64,000 bases of DNA, from NCBI GenBank assembly GCA_017642335.1, contig JAGCPF010000035.1, positions 248,001 through 312,000 on the forward strand. Reading direction: 5' to 3'. Below the pieces are notes generated by a model that was not told the origin of the DNA, did not search any database, and saw only the letters and a program-made list of their open reading frames with translations. A program made the translations under genes and the position numbers. How positions within the stretch are numbered: the first letter of the stretch is position 1; each line of letters opens with the position of its first letter. This document shows positions 1 to 7,713 of this stretch, piece by piece. The stretch comes from Fibrobacter sp. GTDB taxonomy: Bacteria; Fibrobacterota; Fibrobacteria; Fibrobacterales; Fibrobacteraceae.

Positions 1-91
1 TTCTAGAAAATCAATAAAAAATGCAATATTTTGTGATACGTATAACATAATCTCCATGTAAAAATTGGCCATGACGTGGCCGCCGGAGTGC

Positions 92-121
92 AAAAAAAAG
101 AAAGGCGGGCCGAAGCCCGTC
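92..121 (-). terminator. Rho-independent terminator of FISUMP module 3
   Basis: On the minus strand a GACGGGC stem, TTCG loop and GCCCGCC stem is followed by a T-rich tract (the A-run at 92-98). It lies 50 bases past the stop of the lipoprotein at 171-1793. Nearly the same hairpin with the same flank recurs at 4895-4923 and 7642-7666, each time after a FISUMP gene. Confidence 0.85.
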
Positions 122-170
122 TTCCTTTTCCTCCTATCCCAATCAGGGGTGCTTTTGGATAAGTGGGAGA

Positions 171-1793
171 CTAGTCTTTTATGCAGCGAACGGAACCGGA
201 AATATGCTCAAACGGAGGTATGCGGCCTAATGCTGGTAGAGGTAAATAACCGTCTATCACAAAGAAACCATAACTTCTACGTTTCGATCCGAAGCCAGTC
301 GGATCCCCCAAAGGCGAATCGTACAAAATCTCTCGTATCCAGCCTATTTTTTCGTCTTCTTCAAGATCTTCATATTTCTGGGGAATAGAGGGCTGATACC
401 ATTCCATTAGATAATCCGACAATGTAATCACTTCATTCATTGTTGGAATATGCCACCCGTCAGGACAAAGGCCTTGATAAATTCCTTTTTCAGCCATAAC
501 CGATTCAACATACGGCACGGATTTTAATTGAAAGTAACGCCTTTCACGCTCGCTGCAATCGCTCATAGCTGTCATTGTATCTCCTCCCGCACGAAAGTCG
601 TACTTGTTAAACCATAGTTTTATACAAGAATCCGTTGATGGATACACCAAAGAAGAGTCTATATTTAGCGCACCTTCTACGAAATACAAGTCGCAATACT
701 CTGTATCTTCTTCGCATGGAATATGCAGACTATCTATAGCATATGTTAAATTTTCCGCCATCCATGTTTGTGTTTTGCCGTTTAAATCATATGTTACGGT
801 CTTGTAGGTTTTCCCGTCACGTTCATCTGTCATCGTTCCCATGGTATGTTCCATTTCTTTATACAAGAATTTCCATTCTCCAGAACGGCATCTTACTGTA
901 ACGTCAAAGTTCAGCCAAGACGAAGGAAGGGCTTCAAGTGAATCCCCTTCTTTTTCGGCTGTACACGTTCCCGCGTCAAGCATTTTTGCATAGAAATTTC
1001 CCAAGAACAACGGGGTCTGCTTCACGAGATCCATCGCTTCCGTCAAGTAGCGCTTCTTCAAGGATTCCTTGTCACATGTAATATTACCGCACTTTTCAAA
1101 ATATGTAGCAATTGTGTCTACCGACGAGTGTTCTACAAAGTCAGCAATAAACGCTATATATTTCGTATAATCTTGATTTTCTATATTCTCTATGTCGCCT
1201 TTGTCGTACGAATCGTTATACGTACCAAACGCTTGAAGAACTTCTTTACTTGCTTGTTTCTTTGCGTCGGCGAATTTCATTCCCGAATTTGTCAAATAAA
1301 CTAAGCGGATACTTTCTAAATAAGTCTTCGTGTTGACTGCAAAAGCGTCCGACTGGCGTAAATCAACTATGTTGTATTGGTGACCCGAATATCCTACCAC
1401 AATTTTCGCATAGGGACTTTTTACAGATAGATTGCCAATAACGAAAAAAGAAGCACCTGGATTGTATAGACGATCCGAGACGCCAGCTGCCACTCTTATT
1501 GGATCAAGAGTGACAGAGTCTAATTCGGATGCAGCGAAGAAGGTGTTTCTTTCGGACGAATAGATTTTTATTCCCCTATAAGTCGTCATTGGTTCTTCAA
1601 TCTGGATGCTGGAACTTGAAGCGGGGGCATTTTCTTCGCTTGAAGACGAAACGTTCGAATCGCTTGAAGATGAGAGGTTCAAATCGTTTGAAGATTCAAT
1701 CGAAGGATCGTCCGCTGCCAAGTTATTATCTTCAAAACAGGCGACAAATACGAGCGATACTAAAAAAGCCATGAGTATTTTTTCGATTTTCAT
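171..1793 (-). CDS. FISUMP-domain lipoprotein (TIGR02145)
   Basis: Secreted lipoprotein of 540 residues with no established biochemical role. Residues 1-19 form a lipoprotein signal peptide with the lipobox Cys at 19 (VFVAC). A serine-rich linker runs over about 33-62. A middle region typical of the multidomain FISUMP proteins follows. The FISUMP domain occupies about 320-540, beginning near 'RDGKTYKTVTY', with 'WMAENL' and 'CPDGWHIP' motifs and ending VRCIKD. The start lies 17 bases after the preceding FISUMP gene, with a GGAGGA ribosome site. It is the third and last gene of a regulator-lipoprotein-lipoprotein operon. The FISUMP family is known from Fibrobacter; attachment to the outer membrane is inferred from the signal peptide. 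Confidence 0.85.
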   Translation of the reverse strand: MKIEKILMAFLVSLVFVACFEDNNLAADDPSIESSNDLNLSSSSDSNVSSSSEENAPASSSSIQIEEPMTTYRGIKIYSSERNTFFAASELDSVTLDPIRVAAGVSDRLYNPGASFFVIGNLSVKSPYAKIVVGYSGHQYNIVDLRQSDAFAVNTKTYLESIRLVYLTNSGMKFADAKKQASKEVLQAFGTYNDSYDKGDIENIENQDYTKYIAFIADFVEHSSVDTIATYFEKCGNITCDKESLKKRYLTEAMDLVKQTPLFLGNFYAKMLDAGTCTAEKEGDSLEALPSSWLNFDVTVRCRSGEWKFLYKEMEHTMGTMTDERDGKTYKTVTYDLNGKTQTWMAENLTYAIDSLHIPCEEDTEYCDLYFVEGALNIDSSLVYPSTDSCIKLWFNKYDFRAGGDTMTAMSDCSERERRYFQLKSVPYVESVMAEKGIYQGLCPDGWHIPTMNEVITLSDYLMEWYQPSIPQKYEDLEEDEKIGWIREILYDSPLGDPTGFGSKRRSYGFFVIDGYLPLPALGRIPPFEHISGSVRCIKD

Positions 1794-1810
1794 AATCTGT
1801 CCTCCTTTGT

Positions 1811-3826
1811 TTAATCCTTGATGCAGCGGACGAAAACCTCTATATTAAGGCTCTCAAAACCAAGGGGGCCATAGCGATCTTCCCTGGAGGTAGTGGGGAG
1901 AGTTGGATAGCCGTTAGAAATATTGAAAGTAAGTACATCAATTTGATTGGCTTCGGGAACGAGTGCGTATTTAATATTTGGAATCACCATTGGATATTGG
2001 ACGCGCAATTCAGGGGGATCCGAATTGACGATTTCAAAAGATCTTTGTTCCGCATATCCAAAGCCGCTTCCTTCGGCATCAGTAAGTGCTGCTCCTTGCT
2101 GCGTCATATTTTCGGACAAAATCTTCCAGTCGGTTTCATTTGGAATTCTCCATCCGTCTGGACATATTCCCTGATGAACTTTAGGTTCTGCCTGCGCGAT
2201 AAAATTAGATGCGTCTACACGGCATCCCCAGTTGCCATATTTAATTTGGCAATAAAGTTCAACTGTAGAAGCGAAAGAAGTGTTCAAACATTCGCCATTG
2301 TCCGATGTTTCTGTGCAATATTCATATCTATTGGAGGAATCGTTGCCATAAGCGCTAATGTATCTATAGTCGAAAGCGCTTTCGTAATATTTGTCGGGCA
2401 GACATGTATCTTCCACGAGAATAGTGTCATATGTAACGGTTTCTGTATCGTTTTGTTCGTCATACTCGGCATAAGCTTTAACAGACGTCATTCTGATAGA
2501 GGACCATTCTAGATTCATTGCGGCTCTCCATGTGTAATAACGTCCATAAATTTCACAAGAGGGATCGTTTTCATTACATCTTGTGTTCCCTTCCAAAATT
2601 TTTTTCGTGGAACTGTCGATATTTGGAGATGTTGTATCTGCGAAATTCAGATTTTCAGCCAGCCATGTTTGTTTAACTCCGTTCCAATTGTATGTGACCG
2701 TGTTATAGGTTTTACCATCACGATTGTCAACCATGGTTCCGGTTTCGTAATCTACCCTTTTGTTCCCTGCTATCCATTTGTTTGAATGACAGACTATAGA
2801 AATGGCTATAGGGTCATTAGTGAGATATGTTTCATTTTCACGGGATTCTGTACACTGCCCTAAATTGTTTGTATGTGCTATATAACCAGTTTCATATTCA
2901 AAAAGTTTAAGAGTGTTCAAAAACAATTGTTCTACGGAATCTCCCAAAGCAGTTATTGCGGCTTTGGGGACGGTCCCAAAATTTTTGATATTCATTGAAA
3001 GATAAGCATAAAACAGTGATTGTTCACGAACAATTCTGACAATCAATTCTAGTACATAAGATAATTCGCCTGTAACATTCTTTGAATCTTCAAAACTTCC
3101 TAAATCCTCATAAACTCCAAAATTTTCAAGGATTTCTTTTTCTGCTTTTTTATTTGCTTCGACAAAAGATATTCCTTGGGCATAATATTTTTGAACAAGT
3201 GGAATTTTCAAATTAGTTAACGAGTTAACGCTCAATTCATAATGATTCCGCAAGTCAATAATTGCACCTAAGGGTATCCGATATTTGGTGGTGTCTTCAA
3301 TTTCGCAAGAGGGGGGCACGACAACACCTCCATACCAAGTGGTAGATGGCGAATCATAATTGCATGGAAGTGAAATAATTGTTGGATAATTCTGTGAGCC
3401 CCACAAGCCGCGTTGTTGACATTCAGAGGCGGTGCAAGAATCCTGAATTTCAATCAATATATATGGACTATTTAGGACAAGATCCTTGAATGAGAATCGA
3501 CCATCATCATTGTCAATTGTGTCTACGAAAAAACGACCTGTCTTGTTGAGTGTTGTCGAATCGAGTTCGTAAATGGTAAAAATCGTTCCCTTGTCGACAG
3601 ACAATGTATTTTCTTTAGATTGAGGGACATCCCCGCTTAATTTCATTAATTTCGGACGTTTATTTCCGATATGCCCAGAAAAGGCATAAATGCCGGTTTC
3701 TTCGGTGTAACCGCCATCGTGCGCGACCGTTGATGGAGTCGTGTCGTTGGAACATGCTGCGAACATCAAGGCGAGCAGCGTCGCCATTTTGCAGGCAAAG
3801 TGCCTGCCGATTCTTGAATGATACAT
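1811..3826 (-). CDS. FISUMP-domain lipoprotein (TIGR02145)
   Basis: Lipoprotein of 671 residues. The signal peptide ends in FAAC with the lipid-acceptor Cys at 25. The body contains a segment about 'FTIYELDSTTLN' and 'ANKKAEKEILENFGVY' that is shared with the FISUMP proteins at 4976-6574 and 7714-9753. The FISUMP domain spans about 360-671 (RDGKTYNTVTY, WLAENLNF, CPDGWRIP, VRCIKD) and contains a Cys-rich insert. The start ATG follows AGGAGG; the upstream regulator's TAG stop is the first part of this site, so the two genes are probably translationally coupled. Function is unknown. A surface or adhesion role is possible but not shown by the sequence. Confidence 0.85.
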   Translation of the reverse strand: MYHSRIGRHFACKMATLLALMFAACSNDTTPSTVAHDGGYTEETGIYAFSGHIGNKRPKLMKLSGDVPQSKENTLSVDKGTIFTIYELDSTTLNKTGRFFVDTIDNDDGRFSFKDLVLNSPYILIEIQDSCTASECQQRGLWGSQNYPTIISLPCNYDSPSTTWYGGVVVPPSCEIEDTTKYRIPLGAIIDLRNHYELSVNSLTNLKIPLVQKYYAQGISFVEANKKAEKEILENFGVYEDLGSFEDSKNVTGELSYVLELIVRIVREQSLFYAYLSMNIKNFGTVPKAAITALGDSVEQLFLNTLKLFEYETGYIAHTNNLGQCTESRENETYLTNDPIAISIVCHSNKWIAGNKRVDYETGTMVDNRDGKTYNTVTYNWNGVKQTWLAENLNFADTTSPNIDSSTKKILEGNTRCNENDPSCEIYGRYYTWRAAMNLEWSSIRMTSVKAYAEYDEQNDTETVTYDTILVEDTCLPDKYYESAFDYRYISAYGNDSSNRYEYCTETSDNGECLNTSFASTVELYCQIKYGNWGCRVDASNFIAQAEPKVHQGICPDGWRIPNETDWKILSENMTQQGAALTDAEGSGFGYAEQRSFEIVNSDPPELRVQYPMVIPNIKYALVPEANQIDVLTFNISNGYPTLPTTSREDRYGPLGFESLNIEVFVRCIKD

Positions 3827-3835
3827 TGTTTCCTC

Positions 3836-4669
3836 CTAGCCCTTTTTATTGATACTCTTGTTTGTCATCGGGAAGAACTGAACGTTAAGGCGGTAGACTT
3901 CCTCCGTTTCGGTGCTTCTTGTTGCGATGGCGATAATCTCCTTGCGGAATTCGGCGATTTTCTGCACGATTTCTGCGTAGGCTTCCCGCGTGATGCCGAG
4001 CGTAAGGCCCGAAAAATGCCGTTCGTTTTGCGGAACGCCTTCGATGGCCTCCAGCGCGAACTGCCCCATTTGGCGGTGCATGCTGCGGACGGCCACGGGG
4101 GTCACGTCCATCGGGCCCGTCGTTATGCCCGTCTCGGTCCGTGCGTAATTTCCGTCTTTGTCTTTTTTGAGCAGGTCTGCTTTGATGAGGAAGTTCAGCG
4201 ACTCGGTCACCTCGGCGGCGGTAATTTCGGGGCGGCAGGCGCGGGCGAGCGCGAGCGGCTTTGCCCCGGGCATCGAGGGGGCGAGTTCGCGGAGAACCGG
4301 ATTCTTCCAGCTCTCGAAATAGCGGAACGAATCGCCTTCCAGAATTTTTGCCTTGTGTGCGTCGGCGATCGCGATCATTTTGTTGAAGGCGGCCTTTTTT
4401 TCGGCGTCGGTCTTTGCATTGTCGAGCTTGACCATTTCGCAAAAGTAATCCTGCTCGAAATCGACAAGGTGCATTGCCTGGGCCACGCGTTTCGCGGCGG
4501 TATCGCTCAAATTGAGCCGGCCTTCGCTCGCGTATTTAAGGTGAACTGGCGAAGAGAAGCCCGCGGCTCGCGTGAACTCCTGCCAGGTGAATGCCGACTT
4601 GGCCTTTTTCTCGGCGTAATAGTCCGCGATGTACTGGCGGTAGTTCGTGTATTCTAGTACATCTTTCAT
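3836..4669 (-). CDS. TIGR02147 family regulator-like protein (DUF4423)
   Basis: A 277-residue protein of the Fibrobacter-specific TIGR02147 paralogous family. The N-terminal part (about 20-65: FTWQEFTRAAGFSSPVHLKY, LSDTAAKRVAQAM) has the helix-turn-helix-like pattern of DUF4423 proteins. The C-terminal half carries 'FSGLTLGITREAY' and ends 'PMTNKSINKKG', both nearly identical in the paralogues at 6584-7417 and 9763-10596. There is no signal peptide, so it should be cytoplasmic. It is the first gene of its operon, 9 bases before a FISUMP lipoprotein gene, behind a clear sigma-70-like promoter. A DNA-binding role controlling the linked lipoprotein is inferred from the HTH-like region and the gene order. 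Confidence 0.85.
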   Translation of the reverse strand: MKDVLEYTNYRQYIADYYAEKKAKSAFTWQEFTRAAGFSSPVHLKYASEGRLNLSDTAAKRVAQAMHLVDFEQDYFCEMVKLDNAKTDAEKKAAFNKMIAIADAHKAKILEGDSFRYFESWKNPVLRELAPSMPGAKPLALARACRPEITAAEVTESLNFLIKADLLKKDKDGNYARTETGITTGPMDVTPVAVRSMHRQMGQFALEAIEGVPQNERHFSGLTLGITREAYAEIVQKIAEFRKEIIAIATRSTETEEVYRLNVQFFPMTNKSINKKG

Positions 4670-4727
4670 GGTTTCCTCCTAGTGAACGGCGTCTTGACTT
4701 TGATGGCCCGCGTTGTTCGTAATTTCA

Positions 4728-4756
4728 AATATAAGCCCTATTTTTAAAAAAGTCAA
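4728..4756 (-). promoter_or_regulatory. Sigma-70-like promoter of FISUMP module 3
   Basis: On the minus strand TTGACT (4751-4756) and TATATT (4728-4733) are separated by 17 bases, about 60 bases upstream of the regulator start. The 306-base gap 4670-4975 otherwise holds only AT-rich sequence and the terminator of the next module. The same promoter arrangement precedes the regulators of the other two modules. Confidence 0.75.
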
Positions 4757-4894
4757 TAGATTCATCATAAAAATGTTTAGAAATTAGCGAAATTTAGCCA
4801 ATTTTTGTTTATTCTACAAAAAATAGCGATTTATGATAATACATATAACATCTTGTATCGCGAAAACATTATGCCCGGTTGGTCCGGAAAATGC

Positions 4895-4923
4895 AAAAAA
4901 AGGAAGGCGGGCCGAAGCCCGTC
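4895..4923 (-). terminator. Rho-independent terminator of FISUMP module 2
   Basis: Minus-strand hairpin GACGGGC-TTCG-GCCCGCC followed by a T-rich tract. It lies 53 bases beyond the stop of the FISUMP gene at 4976-6574 and is a near copy of the element at 92-121. Confidence 0.85.
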
Positions 4924-4975
4924 TTCCTTTTCCTCCTGCCCCCAGGTTAAGGGCGTTTCGGATGAGAGAGAGACT

Positions 4976-6574
4976 CTAGTTCTTTATGCAGCGGACTGGC
5001 AGCCTTTCTGAGGACTCTGAAAATCCATATCCCTCCACTAGAGATAAATAGACGCTGTTTTTGACGTCCGTTTCTCCAATGTCTTCATCCGGATCTATTG
5101 CCAATCTTGTTGTATAAGAACCAATTTGTACCTTCAATCCAAAACCCACGGGATTTCCTAAATCCGCCATGTCAAACAGGTAAAACTGCACGGTGCCTTC
5201 GGGAACGGCATAATAATCTCGTACAGATGACAAGAGTGTCTCCCAATCGGTTGATTTAGGCACTCTCCATCCATCAGGACACACGTTATCGATCAAAGCT
5301 TCGTTCGAATAGTAGCAGCCTTCGACTATGCTCCATTTTTCATTACACGACGAACCTTCTTGTGCATCGAATCTCAGATTTTCTGCCATCCAAGTTTGCT
5401 GCGCTCCGCCCACATTAATCGTAACCGTCTTGTAAAGTCGTCCATCGCGCGCATCTGTCATCGTTCCTTCGGTATGTTCCTTTTCGACCATCGTTATCTG
5501 CCAGCTTCCTGAGCGGCAAACCAAGCCGTAATCTGCAATACAGGATTGATGATAATCTGGTTTAGGTGCGTTGAAAGTTTCTCCTTCGCGAGCTTGGTCG
5601 CAGCGTCCAATACCAAATACAACAGACAGCATATTTGCAAAATATTCTACCACACGTTGTTCTGTCCTGTAAAAACGAACTCCTTCTTCTCCAGTTTGTT
5701 CGAAGTATTCATACGGGGTAGCTAAGGTAAGCTGCACAAGGCTGATATTGGCGTTAATGTTGTCGACGAAACCTGAATCCACAGATGCATCAATATTGTG
5801 GAATGAGCCATGCTCGGCAATGGCGTCAAAAAGCATTTCGAGAGGTTCGCCTCCAAATATCAGGCGTTCAGGATTTATCCCTTTATGGTCAAACGTAGGC
5901 AAGGCTACCGAAAGTGCATAAATCAATGCCGTATATTCCATGGGGTCTTCGTTCATGATATTATCAGACAATCCATAGATGCCAAAAGCGTTCAAGATTT
6001 CTGTTCTAGCCTGTTGCTTTGCTTGTGAAAATCCAATTCCCGTTTTCACAAGATGCAGGGAGCGCAGGGCCTCCAGATGTGTCAATACGTTAATTTGTAT
6101 TTTTCCCGTATCGCGCACATCGGCAAAGACGCTATAGGCGTATTCGGTTTCAGGAAAGGGCCTTTCTGCCGTAATAAGGATGTATGGACTTGTCAAGGTA
6201 ACATTCTGGAATGTGAAGTCTCCGCTGTCATTCACGATGGAATCTTTAAGTACGACGCCCGTTTCCATGAATGATGCAGAATCAAGTTCATAAAGGGTGA
6301 TCACGGTTCCTATTTCAAGACCCCGCATATCAATTTGTGGAATCTCTTCGCCTTGGCTTGCCAACGCTATTCGGGCCATCCCGGAAATCGTCAGGTTTTC
6401 CAGATTGGCGTAAACGGCGGTCTCCTCCTCGGCGCCACCCAGGGAACCTACTGGCTGCTTGCTTTCGTCGCTGGAGCAGCCAGAAAACATCAGGATGAGA
6501 GCGAACGCCATGAAAAGGCAGAAAGCCGTCCCGATAAAATCGTACACTAACGTGTTTCGTGTTTCTTTATTCAT
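4976..6574 (-). CDS. FISUMP-domain lipoprotein (TIGR02145)
   Basis: Lipoprotein of 532 residues with an extended N-region and lipid-acceptor Cys at 33 (MFSGC). The first 33 residues are almost the same as those of the FISUMP protein at 7714-9753, whereas the rest diverges, so the signal region was duplicated or converted recently. The middle region has 'TVITLYELDSASF' and 'AKQQARTEILNAFGIYG', shared in form with its neighbours. The FISUMP domain is about 370-532 (ARDGRLYKTVTI, WMAENLRF, CPDGWRVP, VRCIKN) and is shorter than in the other large members. The regulator's TAG stop overlaps the AGGAGG site in front of this start. Confidence 0.85.
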   Translation of the reverse strand: MNKETRNTLVYDFIGTAFCLFMAFALILMFSGCSSDESKQPVGSLGGAEEETAVYANLENLTISGMARIALASQGEEIPQIDMRGLEIGTVITLYELDSASFMETGVVLKDSIVNDSGDFTFQNVTLTSPYILITAERPFPETEYAYSVFADVRDTGKIQINVLTHLEALRSLHLVKTGIGFSQAKQQARTEILNAFGIYGLSDNIMNEDPMEYTALIYALSVALPTFDHKGINPERLIFGGEPLEMLFDAIAEHGSFHNIDASVDSGFVDNINANISLVQLTLATPYEYFEQTGEEGVRFYRTEQRVVEYFANMLSVVFGIGRCDQAREGETFNAPKPDYHQSCIADYGLVCRSGSWQITMVEKEHTEGTMTDARDGRLYKTVTINVGGAQQTWMAENLRFDAQEGSSCNEKWSIVEGCYYSNEALIDNVCPDGWRVPKSTDWETLLSSVRDYYAVPEGTVQFYLFDMADLGNPVGFGLKVQIGSYTTRLAIDPDEDIGETDVKNSVYLSLVEGYGFSESSERLPVRCIKN

Positions 6575-6583
6575 AGTACCCTC

Positions 6584-7417
6584 CTAGCCCTTTTTGTTTA
6601 AACTCTTGTTTGTCATCGGAAAGAACTGAACGTTCAAGCGGTAGACTTCGTCTGTCGCAGTTTCGCTTGTCGCAATCGCGATGATTTCCTTGCGGAATGC
6701 GGCAATCTTCTGCACGATTTTTTCGTAGGCCTCCCGCGTGATGCCGAGGGTGAGGCCCGAGAAGTGCCGCTCGTTCTGCGGCACGCCCTCGATGGCGTCG
6801 AGGGCGATTTCACCCATCTGGCGGTGCAGCCCGCGCACGGCCAGCGGGGTGAAATCCATCGGGCCGGTCGTCACGGTTTTGTCGGTCTGCTTGTAGTTGC
6901 CGTCCTTGTCTTTCTGGAGCAGATTGGCCTTGATCAGGAAACTCAGCGATTCGCTGACTTCGGCCGCGCTGATTTCCGGGCGGCAGGCGTGGGCGAGCGC
7001 AAGCGGCTTCGCCCCCGGCATCGCGGGAGCCAGTTCGCGGAGCACCGGGTTCCTCCAGCTTTCGAAAAAGCGGAAAGACTCGCCGTCGATGATTTTGGCC
7101 TTGTTGGCTTCCGCGATGGACAGCATTCTGCTGACCGCCGCCCTCTTCTCTCTGTCGCTCTTTGCGTGGTCGAGGTTGACCATCTCGATAAAGAATTTGC
7201 GTTCGTATTCGGCCAAGTGCATGGCCTGGGCCACGCGTTCCGCTGCAGCCTCGCTCAAGTTGAAGCGCCCCTCGCTTACGTACTTGAGGTAGACCGGCGA
7301 CGAGAATCCGGCCATTTTTGCAAACTGCTGCCAGGAGAATGCGGATCTCGCCTTCCTGTTGGCGTAGTAGTCCGCGATGTATTGGCGGTAGCTCTTGTAT
7401 TCAAGCAATGTTTTCAT
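6584..7417 (-). CDS. TIGR02147 family regulator-like protein (DUF4423)
   Basis: A 277-residue cytoplasmic protein, the same length as its two paralogues in this window. The HTH-like N-terminal region is FSWQQFAKMAGFSSPVYLKY with LSEAAAERVAQAMHL. The C-terminal hallmarks are 'GVPQNERHFSGLTLGITREA' and 'PMTNKSLNKKG'. It has its own promoter at 7469-7496 and lies 9 bases before a FISUMP lipoprotein gene. Transcription control of the following gene is inferred and not shown. Confidence 0.85.
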   Translation of the reverse strand: MKTLLEYKSYRQYIADYYANRKARSAFSWQQFAKMAGFSSPVYLKYVSEGRFNLSEAAAERVAQAMHLAEYERKFFIEMVNLDHAKSDREKRAAVSRMLSIAEANKAKIIDGESFRFFESWRNPVLRELAPAMPGAKPLALAHACRPEISAAEVSESLSFLIKANLLQKDKDGNYKQTDKTVTTGPMDFTPLAVRGLHRQMGEIALDAIEGVPQNERHFSGLTLGITREAYEKIVQKIAAFRKEIIAIATSETATDEVYRLNVQFFPMTNKSLNKKG

Positions 7418-7468
7418 TGTTCCTCCTAGAGGCTGTTCGGGGTTGGTTTCCGTCCGTCCTCGTAAACC

Positions 7469-7496
7469 AATATACCTCCGAATTTTAAAAAATCAA
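7469..7496 (-). promoter_or_regulatory. Sigma-70-like promoter of FISUMP module 2
   Basis: On the minus strand TTGATT (7491-7496) and TATATT (7469-7474) are 16 bases apart, about 50 bases before the regulator start. The rest of the gap 7418-7713 is AT-rich and holds the module 1 terminator. Confidence 0.65.
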
Positions 7497-7641
7497 TAGC
7501 TCACAATATGAAATTTTAATTTTTGCTCTAAAATTAGCAAATTTTGACAAAAAATCAAAAAATTTTGATTTCTACAATATGAAAAAGGATTGCCTTTCCA
7601 CAGACAGCGCACAGTACAATCAGAATTCATTAATCAATACG

Positions 7642-7666
7642 AAAAGAAGGCGGGCCGAAGCCCGTC
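7642..7666 (-). terminator. Rho-independent terminator of FISUMP module 1
   Basis: The same GACGGGC-TTCG-GCCCGCC hairpin as at 92-121 and 4895-4923, here with a weaker T tract (CTTCTTTTC). It lies about 50 bases past the stop of the FISUMP gene at 7714-9753. Confidence 0.75.
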
Positions 7667-7713
7667 TCCCTTTTCCTCCTATCCTCAGGTTTCAGGTTTT
7701 TTGATGAGAGATT